64,000 nucleotides of DNA, from the NCBI GenBank assembly GCA_029257805.1, contig JARIAR010000054.1, forward strand, positions 1-64,000. Direction: 5' to 3'. The position numbers and the translations under genes were made by a program. Numbering within the stretch: position 1 is the first letter of the stretch; every line of letters begins with the position of its first letter. Below the pieces are notes generated by a model. That model saw only the letters and a list, made by a program, of their open reading frames with translations, had not been told where the DNA came from and made no database searches. Positions 26,050-35,079 of the stretch are shown here, piece after piece. Source of the stretch: Blautia sp. Its GTDB lineage: Bacteria > Bacillota > Clostridia > Lachnospirales > Lachnospiraceae.

Positions 26050-26826
26050 TTATCCAAACACAATGTCCAGGACCATCATCAGCACAAACCCAACCGCAAA
26101 GGAAATCGTCCCTATATCACTGCGTTTTCCTTCACTGGCCTCCGGAATTAATTCTTCCACTACTACATAAATCATTGCACCAGCTGCAAATGCTAAAAGA
26201 TATGGCAAAAGTATGGTTACATATTGTGCCAGAAGAAGTGTCGCTGCTCCCGCAACCGGCTCTACTGCACCGGAAAGAACCCCATACCAGAAAGCCTTCC
26301 ATCTTCCCATGCCTACTCCTCGAAGTGGCATAGATATAATCGCTCCTTCCGGAAAATTTTGTATGGCAATCCCAACTGAAAGTGCATATGCCGCCGCCAT
26401 GGTAACCGCCTGGTTACCAGACATTACCCCTGCAAATGCAGCACCTGCCGACAACCCTTCCGGAATATTATGAAGGGTTACCGCAAAAACCAGCATAGTG
26501 GTTTTTTTTAACTGACATTTTGGTCCTTCTACAACTTTGTCCCCCACATGCAGATGAGGAATTACTTTATCCATAATCCAAAGAAAACCTATTCCTACTG
26601 AAAATCCAATCACAGCCGGAACAAAAGCAAACTTTTTCATCTCCTGACTCATTTCTATTGCAGGAATGAGGAGCGACCACACTGATGCCGCCACCATTAC
26701 ACCGGAAGCAAACCCCAAAAATCCCTTCTGCACAAGAGGTTTTAATTCCCTTTTCATAAAAAACACACAAGCCGCTCCCAGAGAAGTTCCAATAAAAGGA
26801 ATCATAAGACCCAAGAAGATTATCAT
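26050..26826 (-). CDS. ZIP family metal transporter
   Basis: A 258-residue integral membrane protein with about eight hydrophobic segments. The ZIP signature is clear: FAVTLHNIPEGLSAGAAF in segment 4 (His, Asn and Glu metal ligands) and IQNFPEGAIISMPLR in segment 5, with a cytoplasmic loop containing HLHVGD. It probably imports Zn(II) or Fe(II). It resembles the bacterial ZupT/GufA branch. It is 22 bases upstream of map and divergent from the TPP leader and thiT. Metal specificity cannot be told from sequence. Confidence 0.93.
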   Translation of the reverse strand: MIIFLGLMIPFIGTSLGAACVFFMKRELKPLVQKGFLGFASGVMVAASVWSLLIPAIEMSQEMKKFAFVPAVIGFSVGIGFLWIMDKVIPHLHVGDKVVEGPKCQLKKTTMLVFAVTLHNIPEGLSAGAAFAGVMSGNQAVTMAAAYALSVGIAIQNFPEGAIISMPLRGVGMGRWKAFWYGVLSGAVEPVAGAATLLLAQYVTILLPYLLAFAAGAMIYVVVEELIPEASEGKRSDIGTISFAVGFVLMMVLDIVFG

Positions 26827-26961
26827 TTCATCTTTTCCCCCTTCTATTTTTGTTCTCTTTTGTTTGCTTTTCCCTTATCATAACATATTTGTCAAAGAAA
26901 TAACACTGTTATTCTTATCTTATGCAGACAAAAAGAAAACGTGAATCCCCCACTCTTTTTC

Positions 26962-26990
26962 TTGCTCTTAAATCTGCTCTATGGTATACT
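26962..26990 (+). promoter_or_regulatory. thiT promoter
   Basis: Plus strand -35 TTGCTC (26962-26967), 17-bp spacer, -10 TATACT (26985-26990), just before the TPP aptamer. Confidence 0.65.
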
Positions 26991-26997
26991 AATAAAT

Positions 26998-27083
26998 TGA
27001 GCCAAGGGAGCTTGCGAAGCAGGCTGAGAGGAAGCGGGGCTTCGACCTTTTAACTTGATTTGGATAATGCCAACGTAAGGAGG
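26998..27083 (+). promoter_or_regulatory. TPP riboswitch (THI element)
   Basis: The conserved aptamer words are present in order: GGGAGC, GGCTGAGAGGAAG, CGACCTTTTAACTTGAT, then TTGGATAATGCCAACGTAAG. The thiT ribosome site AAGGAGG directly abuts the 3' end, and I see no terminator hairpin, so thiamine pyrophosphate probably blocks translation of thiT rather than transcription. Confidence 0.95.
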
Positions 27084-27091
27084 AAAAGAAA

Positions 27092-27793
27092 ATGTTTCAA
27101 TTATTCGTAACCGCTGACGGCGGTCTTACTACAGCAGGCTATATTGCTTCTGCTATTGCAATTCTATTACTTGCAGCTGTTGTTGTATTTCTTTGTTCAA
27201 AAAACAGTTCCACAAAAAAAATGACAACACAGCAGCTTGTCACATGTGCTGTTGCATTGGCACTTGCCTATGTAACATCTTATATCAAAATCTTCAAACT
27301 GCCTTTTGGCGGTTCTGTCACTTTCTTCAGTATGCTTTTTATCGCCCTGATCGGATACTGGTATGGATTTAAAGTCGGAATCCTTACAGGTCTTGTTTAT
27401 GGGATCTTCCAGTTCCTGCAGGAGCCATATGTTCTGTCTCTTTTCCAGGTATGCTGTGATTATATCCTAGCTTTTGGTGCCATGGGAGTTGCCGGATTCT
27501 TTTCCAAATCAAAGAAACACGGACTGATCAAAGCCTATATTGCCGCTATCCTTGCAAGAGGTGTTTTCCATGCACTGGGCGGATACTTATACTGGATGGA
27601 TTACATGCCGGACAACTTCCCAAAATCCCTGAGTGCTCTGTATCCTATCATTTATAACTATAGTTATATTCTTCTGGAAGGTGTATTAACAATTATTGTC
27701 ATCTCCATTCCTGCAGTTTCAAAAGCACTGAATCAGATACGAACTGCAACGACACCTGTCGGCATGCCAGGCGCAACGGATTCCAACAGATAA
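27092..27793 (+). CDS. thiT: Thiamine transporter ThiT (ECF S component)
   Basis: A 233-residue membrane protein with about six hydrophobic segments. It is the substrate-binding S component for thiamine that docks on a shared ECF energising module encoded elsewhere. Typical features are the ALAYVTSYIKIFKLPFGGSV stretch, LTGLVYGIFQFLQEPY with aromatic thiamine contacts, and a conserved GGYLYWMDYMPDN loop. The TPP riboswitch in its leader supports the thiamine assignment. It is monocistronic and ends at a bidirectional terminator. Confidence 0.96.
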   Translation: MFQLFVTADGGLTTAGYIASAIAILLLAAVVVFLCSKNSSTKKMTTQQLVTCAVALALAYVTSYIKIFKLPFGGSVTFFSMLFIALIGYWYGFKVGILTGLVYGIFQFLQEPYVLSLFQVCCDYILAFGAMGVAGFFSKSKKHGLIKAYIAAILARGVFHALGGYLYWMDYMPDNFPKSLSALYPIIYNYSYILLEGVLTIIVISIPAVSKALNQIRTATTPVGMPGATDSNR

Positions 27794-27837
27794 CTTTACA
27801 TACAAATTTTAACAGGTTGCAAACCACCCTACCTCTA

Positions 27838-27869
27838 AAAAAGACTGGCCGTTTAAAGCCAGTCTTTTT
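27838..27869. terminator. Bidirectional terminator, thiT and ZorB-like gene
   Basis: AAAGACTGGC, loop CGTTTAAA and GCCAGTCTTT with A- and T-runs on both sides lie between convergent genes. Confidence 0.9.
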
Positions 27870-27874
27870 CATTC

Positions 27875-28825
27875 CTATTCCTTTTTGGAATCTGCCATAA
27901 TCTTATTTAATTCATCAATCATCTCATCATCCTTCAAACGAAATTTCACCTCTACACGACGTGATGCATCTTTGTCAACTTTTCCATCCTTATCCAAAAT
28001 AGGATTGGACATAGAATGACCGTTTACGGTAAGATAATCCTGAAGATCCAGAGATTCACTGTCATTTAAAAAATCATGCTGGATATCCAAAAGATATTGT
28101 GCCACTGCAAGAGAACGCTGCTGGGACAATTCCAGATTATATGCATAATCACCATCTGTATCTGTATATCCGTCAATAATAATTTCTGCCAGATACGGCT
28201 TATGAGCTTCCTCTAACAATACTTTACAATAGATTGGAAGAATATTCCCCAACGCTTGCTTCCCTTCTTCTGTTAGTTCTGCCTCATCATAAGCAAACAT
28301 AACATTGGCATCAAGAGTAAGAGCTCCTGTTTTTGAATCAATATCTACATTTACATTGTTTTTTGAAAATTCTTTTTTTAAGGATTCTACAACCTCCGCC
28401 TTTACACCAATTATATTATCGATTTTCTGCTGCTGTTCTTCCAAAAGTGCTGTCTTTTCATCCAAAGAAGACTGCTGCTTATTTAATGTCGCCTTTTGTT
28501 TTTTTAATTTTTCCGCAAGATCAGCCAGGAGTTTCTTTTGTTCTGCCAACTGCTCATCCTGACTTTTTAACTGTTTATCCTGATCTTTCAGAATTCCTTC
28601 TTTTTCATCCAGTGCATTCTGCTGTGCCAGAATTTCCGCTGTATATTCTTCCTGAAGAGCAATCTTTTCATCTCGTTCTTTAATGCTTTCGTTGTAACTT
28701 TTCTGTGCCTGAAAAAGCGTAACACACATGATCAGTACAAAAAGAAGCAGCACACCAGCCATCATATCGGAATACGAACGCCAGACATTAAACCCATTGT
28801 CTTCTTTTTTTCTTTTTTTGCGCAT
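27875..28825 (-). CDS. MotB/ZorB-like stator protein with OmpA-type peptidoglycan-binding domain
   Basis: A 316-residue protein. A basic N-terminus leads into RSYSDMMAGVLLLFV with Asp20, the position of the proton-carrying Asp of MotB, and one membrane segment (about 20-38). Residues 45-140 are a heptad-rich coiled coil full of Gln, Lys and Glu (DQDKQLKSQDEQLAEQKK). Residues 165-297 form an OmpA-like domain with DGYTDTDGDYAYNLELSQQR and a late SRRVEVKF motif. It follows the MotA/ZorA-like gene by 12 bases, so the two surely form a complex. No flagellar or chemotaxis gene lies in the window. ZorB of Zorya is similar but normally lacks so long an external coil. Confidence 0.88.
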   Translation of the reverse strand: MRKKRKKEDNGFNVWRSYSDMMAGVLLLFVLIMCVTLFQAQKSYNESIKERDEKIALQEEYTAEILAQQNALDEKEGILKDQDKQLKSQDEQLAEQKKLLADLAEKLKKQKATLNKQQSSLDEKTALLEEQQQKIDNIIGVKAEVVESLKKEFSKNNVNVDIDSKTGALTLDANVMFAYDEAELTEEGKQALGNILPIYCKVLLEEAHKPYLAEIIIDGYTDTDGDYAYNLELSQQRSLAVAQYLLDIQHDFLNDSESLDLQDYLTVNGHSMSNPILDKDGKVDKDASRRVEVKFRLKDDEMIDELNKIMADSKKE

Positions 28826-28837
28826 GTATCTCTCCCC

Positions 28838-30478
28838 TTATTTAAACAAGCTGAATTTTCCTTTTTGAGCCGCCTTAGAAAGTTCCCGGATATTTTTCGA
28901 AATCTCTTCCAAAAGTTCCCTCTGACTTTCTCCCTGCTCCTCTATGATCTTTTGAATTTTATCAATGGATACTCTCTGAGATGCAGCATCTATGCGGCCT
29001 GCATGAAGTTGCATTTCACTTCCATTTCCAGAAAGAGACACATCTGAAAGCAGCCGCCTTACCTGTTCCATCGTCTGATAGGAAAGCTTCTGATACTCAG
29101 AAAATTCTTGCATTTTTGCATCAAAATCCCGAATCATCTGCTGATTCATTTTCAGCACCTCTGTTCCAGCACGATTAAATTCATTAACATTTTCCATACC
29201 GGACGAAGCAGCTTCTACATAACGTTTCATAGTCTGATTGCAGGCCACCCAGAATTTCGCTGCAGACTGCTCTGCTTCTTTTAAATACTCTGTCACATGC
29301 TGATAATCCTGTTGCTGCATCTTCTGAATATTTTGATTATCTTGCACAATGCGGTTTGCAGTTGTTAAATACCGATTCTGAAGGTTGCCAAGTTCTCCCA
29401 TAGCATCTTTCATGGCACGTTCCTGTTTCAGATAATTATCACTCAGTTGCATGCTCATTGTCTGGTAAAGAGTTGCTGTATAATCTGCATTTTCCTTCTG
29501 TGCTTTTTTCATTTGCTGCAGTGCTTCATTAAAATCCTCAAACTGTATTTGAAAAGATCCCCGCATCTCTTTCATAAATACATCAAGAATATCTTTCACT
29601 GCATCCTGCTGACAGCGGGTTACAGATGTCACCAGCATATCAAGAGAATCGTTCATCTTCCGGAAGGTCGGTGTGATAACCTTTTCAAAACTGTCTGCCA
29701 TTTGCACCGAAAACTGTTGTGCCATTTTATTCATTGTTTCTGTCTGGATCTTCTGACTGGATACAAGAAGATTTCTTGATTCGTTTTCTGCTGTCGGCAT
29801 TACATAGGCATGAAAACGATCTAAAAATCCCTGGATTCGTTCCGTAAGCATACTGTACTCACTTTTCATACCGTAGGAATAAACAATGGATAAGGCAATC
29901 CCATATATAGAAGTTAAAAAGGCAACTTTGATTCCTTCTACAAGAGATGCAACCGAATTTGTCATTGCTTCATAATTATTAGGATCAAAATTTTTCAATC
30001 CCCACACAAGACCTACAAATGTACCCAAGATTCCGAGACTTGTAAGGATATCCGGAACCATCTCCAAAAGTCGTTTATGTATATGAAGATCTACTTCTTC
30101 TTCATTAATATAATCTTCAACATCCCCGATCCCTTCCTGACTTTTGTTGATACTTCCTCGAAAATCATCCATTTTCTTATCAAGATAGGAATTTCCAAAA
30201 ATCCCGTCCAAAACAGAAAGATCCTCTGCTTTTGCTTTTCCAGGAGCTTTAAATATAGATGTCAGTTCTTCTGCTGCATGATGAAGAGCATCTGAAAGGC
30301 TGTTCATTTTAAACATTCCGCCAATCATACCTGCAAGGTAAATCACAGCCATCACGCCAAGAAATACAAAATTATATACCATTACACCTGCTGTTCCTTT
30401 TCCGGTATAAACGGTCATTCCTACGGCCGCTGCAATAACCATAAGAAATAATCCTACATTTACGACCTTTTTCCCCAT
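28838..30478 (-). CDS. MotA/ExbB/ZorA-like proton channel protein with long cytoplasmic coil
   Basis: A 546-residue membrane protein. Hydrophobic segments are at about 5-24, 31-55, 143-161 and 184-204; the third, PDILTSLGILGTFVGLVWGL, is the MotA/TolQ/ExbB signature in the form typical of ZorA. Residues 205-546 are a long predicted helical tail in the cytoplasm, rich in Gln and Met, with repeated coiled-coil patterns. Flagellar MotA is about 290 residues and lacks such a tail, so a ZorA-type motor is the closer match. It is the first gene of a two-gene unit with its own promoter and a terminator on each side. No zorC, zorD or zorE effector gene is adjacent. Confidence 0.85.
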   Translation of the reverse strand: MGKKVVNVGLFLMVIAAAVGMTVYTGKGTAGVMVYNFVFLGVMAVIYLAGMIGGMFKMNSLSDALHHAAEELTSIFKAPGKAKAEDLSVLDGIFGNSYLDKKMDDFRGSINKSQEGIGDVEDYINEEEVDLHIHKRLLEMVPDILTSLGILGTFVGLVWGLKNFDPNNYEAMTNSVASLVEGIKVAFLTSIYGIALSIVYSYGMKSEYSMLTERIQGFLDRFHAYVMPTAENESRNLLVSSQKIQTETMNKMAQQFSVQMADSFEKVITPTFRKMNDSLDMLVTSVTRCQQDAVKDILDVFMKEMRGSFQIQFEDFNEALQQMKKAQKENADYTATLYQTMSMQLSDNYLKQERAMKDAMGELGNLQNRYLTTANRIVQDNQNIQKMQQQDYQHVTEYLKEAEQSAAKFWVACNQTMKRYVEAASSGMENVNEFNRAGTEVLKMNQQMIRDFDAKMQEFSEYQKLSYQTMEQVRRLLSDVSLSGNGSEMQLHAGRIDAASQRVSIDKIQKIIEEQGESQRELLEEISKNIRELSKAAQKGKFSLFK

Positions 30479-30537
30479 AGTGCGCCTCCTCTTTTGCTGT
30501 TTTTTGTTAAATTAATAGAAAATTTCTTGTTTTTATT

Positions 30538-30566
30538 ATAATATCACAACACAATATCCTATACAA
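30538..30566 (-). promoter_or_regulatory. Promoter of the ZorAB-like unit
   Basis: Minus strand -35 TTGTAT (30561-30566), 17-bp spacer, -10 TATTAT (30538-30543); an overlapping TATAAT lies 3 bases further downstream. The ribosome site GAGGAGG precedes the first gene. Confidence 0.55.
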
Positions 30567-30579
30567 GGCAAAAATACCG

Positions 30580-30617
30580 CAAAAATGGATCGAACAAATC
30601 TGTCCGACCCATTTTTT
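30580..30617. terminator. Terminator after the pheST/phosphatase unit
   Basis: ATGGATCGAACA, loop AATC and TGTCCGACCCAT form a 12-bp stem (with G-U pairs) flanked by AAAAA and TTTTTT. It ends the minus-strand unit upstream of the ZorAB-like promoter. Confidence 0.85.
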
Positions 30618-30652
30618 ATCCTTGTTAAAACTCTATAAAATGCCATGCAAAC

Positions 30653-31261
30653 TCAATAAAATACCTTGTCTTCTTCCAGAAACCAAGCTTTCCCATTTTC
30701 CACTTCTACAATGTTCACACTACAATTTGGCGGAACACTTCCATGCCAAAAATCGGCTTTATTCTGATATACATTTTGCAAAAGAGCACGGACGGCACAT
30801 CCATGAGAAGAAACCAGAATAGTTTTATCCAAAAGCTCTGGATCTCTTATCTTTTCCTGCCAAAAGTCCTTCGTTCTTTCTAAAATGTCATCTATATTTT
30901 CTCCATCTTTCGGGCGTTCAAATTCCAGGGGGTGATGAAAAAATAATTCCATTTCAGGGCTTGATATTTTCCCGGAATCATCCTTAAAACGGGTTCCTTC
31001 CAAAGCACCAAAATCAATTTCCTGAATCCGTTTGTCCAGGATCACCGGAACGTCTCTGCCTTCAAGGATATATCCCGCTGTCTGTCTGGCCCGCTGAAGA
31101 GGGCTGGAAAAACAAATATCAAAGGGTACCTCTTTCAATGCTTCTCCTGTTTTCTTTGCGAGGTAAACACCTTCTTCTGCAAGAGGAATATCAGCTGCCC
31201 CCTGCACTTTTTTCAAACGGTTCCACTCTGTTACTCCATGACGCACCACGTATATTTTCAT
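30653..31261 (-). CDS. Histidine phosphatase family protein
   Basis: A 202-residue phosphoglycerate-mutase-like phosphatase. The catalytic RHG motif is in YVVRHGVTEWN (residues 4-14), the second catalytic His in VSSHGCAVRALL, and the conserved SSPLQRARQTA lies between them. The length fits the broad-specificity phosphatase class (PhoE, CobC, GpmB-like), and the substrate is unknown. Its ATG overlaps the pheT stop by one base (TAATG), so it is translationally coupled to pheT. Confidence 0.92.
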   Translation of the reverse strand: MKIYVVRHGVTEWNRLKKVQGAADIPLAEEGVYLAKKTGEALKEVPFDICFSSPLQRARQTAGYILEGRDVPVILDKRIQEIDFGALEGTRFKDDSGKISSPEMELFFHHPLEFERPKDGENIDDILERTKDFWQEKIRDPELLDKTILVSSHGCAVRALLQNVYQNKADFWHGSVPPNCSVNIVEVENGKAWFLEEDKVFY

Positions 31262-33678
31262 TAGCTTCTCAACTCGATTCCAAGACCTGTAAGACCGTTT
31301 AAGATTTTCTTCATAACTCCGTTGATTTCGCTTTCTTCCAATGTTTTATCATGATCACGGAATACAACGGAATAAGCCATAGATTTATACCCTTCTTTAA
31401 TCTGACTTCCTTCATAAATATCAAAAAGTTCGTAGCTTTCCAGAATCTTTCCGCCCCTCTGTTCCAAAATTCCTTCAATCTGTCCTGCAAGAACTTCTTT
31501 TGGAACTACAAGACTCAGATCACGTGTCACAGCCGGATATTTTGCGATTCCTGTAAATTTATGATTAAATCCGGCAAATTCCAAAACAGACAGAATATCA
31601 ATTACTGCAATGTATGCTTTCTCACCAATTCCATACATATCTGCTACAAGAGGATGCACTTCTCCAAGATATCCCACCACTTTTCCTCCGTAACACATAT
31701 CCGCCTGTCTTCCCGGATGGAGATACGGTTTCTTATTTTCAGGATCGTATACTACCCGGTCTTTCATTCCAATCTTTTCAAAGAATTCTTCACATACGCC
31801 CTTCATATCAAAGAAGTCTCCTGCCCCATACATACCTAATGTAAAGTGCATACGTTCTTCCGGAAGTTCTGTAAGAGGAAGTGATTTTGGAAGATATACA
31901 TTTCCTAATTCGTAAAGGCGAACATCTTTATTTCTTCTATTATAATTTGTAGCAAGGGAATTCAGCATTCCATTTAAAGTAGAGGTACGCATAATGCTGT
32001 AATCTTCACCCAGAGGATTGTTAATAACAATTGCTTTTCTAAGAACATCATTTTCCGGAATCAGAAGTTTATCAAATACCTTTGGACTTTCAAAAGAGTA
32101 TGTCATCCCTTCTGAAAAGCCACAATACTCTGCCATATCTCTTGCAATCTGCTCAATACGCAATTTAAAAGGAAGTTTTCCTGTTGTTGCTTCTCCTGTC
32201 GGAAGAGTTGTTGGAATTTTGTCATATCCGTAAAATCTTACTACTTCTTCAGCTACATCCGCCATACAATGAATATCCTGACGGAAGGTAGGGGCTACAA
32301 TTTCGTTTGTTTTTTCATCATACTCCAGTTCAACTCTGGAAAGATATTCTAACATTTCCTCTTTTGTAAGCTTCGTTCCCAGAAGCGCATTAATTCTTTC
32401 CGGTTCAAAAGGTACACGGGATGGTTCTCTTGTTTCACTGCTTACATCCACCATGCCTCCAACAACTTCTCCTGCCCCCAGTTCTTCCATAAGCTGGCAG
32501 GCTCTGTCAATTGCAGCCTGTGCATTATTTGGATCAAGCCCTTTTTCAAATTTGCCGGAAGCATCTGTACGAAGTCCGATGCGTTTTGAAGAAAGACGGA
32601 TGTTTGTACCATTAAAGCACGCAGCCTCAAAAAGAACCGTATGCACATCATCTGTAATCATGGAATTTTCTCCACCCATGATTCCGGCAATTCCAACCGG
32701 TTTCTTACCATCACAGATCATCAGAACCGAATCATCCATTTCTCTTTCCTGTCCGTCAAGCGTTACGAATTTTTCACCCTGAGATGCACGACGTACAATA
32801 ATTTCATTTCCCTCAATGAGATCCAGATCATATGCATGCATTGGCTGTCCATATTCTTCCATAACATAATTTGTAATATCTACAAGATTGTTAATTGGAC
32901 GAATTCCATTTTTTGCAAGAAATCTCTGCATCCATTTCGGAGACGGACCAATCTTTACATTTTTCACAACTCTTGCACAGTAGCGTGTACAAAGTTCCGG
33001 ATCCTCTACGGTAACTTTTATATAATCCGATGTTTTTTCATCATTTCCTTTTACCGTTACCTGAGGAGGATAAAATTTCTTATTAAAAGTCGCTGCTGCT
33101 TCTCTTGCGATTCCAAGAACCCCATAACAATCTACACGATTTGAAGTAATTTCATACTCAACCACTACATCATCAAGACCAAGAGCTTTAACAGCACTTT
33201 CCCCTACAACTGCATCTTCCGGAAAAATATAAATTCCATATTCCGGTGCTTCCGGATACATTTCTCTTGTGCTTCCTAATTCCTCAATGGAACACATCAT
33301 ACCGAAAGATTCCACCCCACGAAGCTTTCCACTTTTAATTTTCACACCGCCAGGTGTTCTTTTTCCATCATGGCCTCCAGCCACACGTCCGCCATCCAGT
33401 ACCACCGGAACTTTATCCCCTTCTTTAACATTAGGAGCGCCTGTTACGATCTGTACTGTTTCTGTTCCTACATTTACCTGACAAATAATCAGTTTATCAG
33501 CATCCGGGTGCTTTTCAATCTTTTCGATCTGACCAATTACGATTTTTTCAAGATCTGCATCCAGCTCTTCATATCCCTCTACTTTTGTTCCGGATAATGT
33601 CATTGCATCTGTGTATTCCTGTGCGGTCACCTCAAGCTCCGGTACATATTTTTTTATCCATGATAATGAAGTATTCAT
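31261..33678 (-). CDS. pheT: Phenylalanine-tRNA ligase beta subunit
   Basis: The 805-residue beta subunit of the alpha2-beta2 synthetase. It has an N-terminal tRNA-binding (EMAP-like) domain around VIGQIEKIEKHPDADKL, the B3/B4 editing domain near residues 210-390, B5 with FRQDIHCMADVAEEVVRFYG, and a C-terminal ferredoxin-fold anticodon-binding domain (KYPAVTRDLSLVV). It is 44 bases downstream of pheS and controlled by the T-box upstream of pheS. Confidence 0.98.
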   Translation of the reverse strand: MNTSLSWIKKYVPELEVTAQEYTDAMTLSGTKVEGYEELDADLEKIVIGQIEKIEKHPDADKLIICQVNVGTETVQIVTGAPNVKEGDKVPVVLDGGRVAGGHDGKRTPGGVKIKSGKLRGVESFGMMCSIEELGSTREMYPEAPEYGIYIFPEDAVVGESAVKALGLDDVVVEYEITSNRVDCYGVLGIAREAAATFNKKFYPPQVTVKGNDEKTSDYIKVTVEDPELCTRYCARVVKNVKIGPSPKWMQRFLAKNGIRPINNLVDITNYVMEEYGQPMHAYDLDLIEGNEIIVRRASQGEKFVTLDGQEREMDDSVLMICDGKKPVGIAGIMGGENSMITDDVHTVLFEAACFNGTNIRLSSKRIGLRTDASGKFEKGLDPNNAQAAIDRACQLMEELGAGEVVGGMVDVSSETREPSRVPFEPERINALLGTKLTKEEMLEYLSRVELEYDEKTNEIVAPTFRQDIHCMADVAEEVVRFYGYDKIPTTLPTGEATTGKLPFKLRIEQIARDMAEYCGFSEGMTYSFESPKVFDKLLIPENDVLRKAIVINNPLGEDYSIMRTSTLNGMLNSLATNYNRRNKDVRLYELGNVYLPKSLPLTELPEERMHFTLGMYGAGDFFDMKGVCEEFFEKIGMKDRVVYDPENKKPYLHPGRQADMCYGGKVVGYLGEVHPLVADMYGIGEKAYIAVIDILSVLEFAGFNHKFTGIAKYPAVTRDLSLVVPKEVLAGQIEGILEQRGGKILESYELFDIYEGSQIKEGYKSMAYSVVFRDHDKTLEESEINGVMKKILNGLTGLGIELRS

Positions 33679-33722
33679 TTTCTTAATCCCTTCTATCTTT
33701 TATTTCGGCAATTTGCAAGTTA

Positions 33723-34748
33723 TTAAAACTGTTTTAAAAATCTGATATCATTTTCATAAAGAAGTCTCATATCATCAATTTCATATTTTAAAAGCGCAAT
33801 ACGCTCAAGCCCTACACCAAACGCAAATCCTGTATATTCTTCCGGATCGATTCCGCACATGCGCAGTACATTCGGATGAACCATACCGCATCCAAGAATT
33901 TCAATCCAACCGGATCCTTTACAGAAACGACATCCTTTCCCTCCACATTTAAAGCAGGACACATCCACTTCTGCACTCGGCTCTGTAAACGGAAAATGAT
34001 GTGGTCTGAATTTTGTTTTTGTTTCCGGTCCGAATAATTCCTGGGCAAATTCCTGAAGTGTTCCTTTTAAGTCTGCAAAAGTAACATTTTTATCAATCAC
34101 AAGCCCTTCTATCTGATGGAAAGAAGGAGAATGTGTTGCATCTACTTCATCTGAACGGAATACCCTGCCCGGAGCAATCATACGAATAGGAAGATTTCCT
34201 TTTTCCATAGTACGTGCCTGTACAGGGGAAGTCTGAGAACGAAGCAGAATAGAATCATTAATAAAAAATGTATCCTGTTCATCACGGGCCGGATGATCTT
34301 CTGGAATATTTAACTTTGTAAAATTATAGTCCGCATATTCTACTTCCGGACCTTCTATTACTTCATAGCCCATGCCAATAAAAATACGCTCAACTTCTTC
34401 CAACGCAATTGTGTTTGGATGACGATGTCCAATTTTAGATTTTTTTGCCGGAAGCGTTACATCGATCACTTCTGCCTTCATTTTTTCTTCTCTCATGGCT
34501 TCTTCCAGTTTTTTTCTGGAATCTTCCAGAAGAGATTCTATTTTTGCTCTTGTTTCATTCACAAGTTGTCCTACCTTCGGACGATCCTCTGCCGCCACAT
34601 CTTTCATTCCCTTTAAAATTGCTGTCAGCTCACCTTTTTTTCCAAGATATGCAACACGCACATCATTCAGACAGTCCAGACTTTGAGAATCTTCAATTCT
34701 TTTTCTGGCATTTTCTGCTAACTCCTGCAGTTTTTCTTTCATATCCAT
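33723..34748 (-). CDS. pheS: Phenylalanine-tRNA ligase alpha subunit
   Basis: The 341-residue catalytic subunit. It has an N-terminal coiled coil that binds tRNA-Phe, motif 2 around [19 protein letters not shown], and motif 3 in [20 protein letters not shown] Cys pair region [17 protein letters not shown] near residue 260 is a zinc-knuckle-like insertion seen in some Firmicutes. I start it at ATG 34748 with AAGGAG upstream; an in-frame extension 39 codons longer would lie inside the T-box terminator. Expression is controlled by the T-box. Confidence 0.97.
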   Translation of the reverse strand: MDMKEKLQELAENARKRIEDSQSLDCLNDVRVAYLGKKGELTAILKGMKDVAAEDRPKVGQLVNETRAKIESLLEDSRKKLEEAMREEKMKAEVIDVTLPAKKSKIGHRHPNTIALEEVERIFIGMGYEVIEGPEVEYADYNFTKLNIPEDHPARDEQDTFFINDSILLRSQTSPVQARTMEKGNLPIRMIAPGRVFRSDEVDATHSPSFHQIEGLVIDKNVTFADLKGTLQEFAQELFGPETKTKFRPHHFPFTEPSAEVDVSCFKCGGKGCRFCKGSGWIEILGCGMVHPNVLRMCGIDPEEYTGFAFGVGLERIALLKYEIDDMRLLYENDIRFLKQF

Positions 34749-34789
34749 GATTGTCTTTCTCCTTTTTATCCGTTTCTTTTTATAGAAAA

Positions 34790-35044
34790 ATAAAAAAGCT
34801 CCGTCCCCAAAAGGGACGAAGCATAATTCCGTGGTACCACCCTGATTTCTGCTAAAAGCAGACACTCTGCCTGTTTAACGCACAGTAACGTCATTTCCTA
34901 CTATCATTTCAAAAATGCAGCTCCGGTGGGAAACTTAGAAATTATCTGAACTTAAAGAAGCTTTCAGCCGGTGGCTTCCTCTCTCTGATAGAAAATAATT
35001 TCCTATAACACCTTCTAAGCTTTTCGTTTATAAATCATTCATCA
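34790..35044 (-). promoter_or_regulatory. T-box leader of pheST (Phe)
   Basis: The minus strand has the T-box word AGGGTGGTACCACGG (near 34829-34843), then the terminator GCTTCGTCCC, TTTT, GGGGACGGAGC and TTTTTT. By alignment with the leuA T-box in this window, the specifier codon is probably TTC (Phe) at 34930-34932. Uncharged tRNA-Phe would favour the antiterminator and so raise pheST expression. Confidence 0.93.
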
Positions 35045-35050
35045 ACATCA

Positions 35051-35079
35051 ACTATGCCACAACTCTCATTTACTGTCAA
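35051..35079 (-). promoter_or_regulatory. pheST promoter
   Basis: Minus strand -35 TTGACA (35074-35079), 17-bp spacer, -10 CATAGT (35051-35056). The -35 lies inside the last codons of the upstream YihY gene. Confidence 0.7.

Noticed and set aside
27875..30478. Flagellar motor genes motA and motB
   Set aside because: The MotA-like protein is almost twice the usual length with a long coiled tail, and no flagellar or chemotaxis genes lie nearby; a ZorA/ZorB-like pair is closer.
27875..31261. A complete Zorya anti-phage system
   Set aside because: The flanking genes are thiT and a histidine phosphatase coupled to pheT. No zorC, zorD or zorE homologue is present.
33723..34865. pheS starting at 34865
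   Set aside because: The extra 39 codons lie within the T-box antiterminator/terminator region; the ATG at 34748 has a ribosome site.
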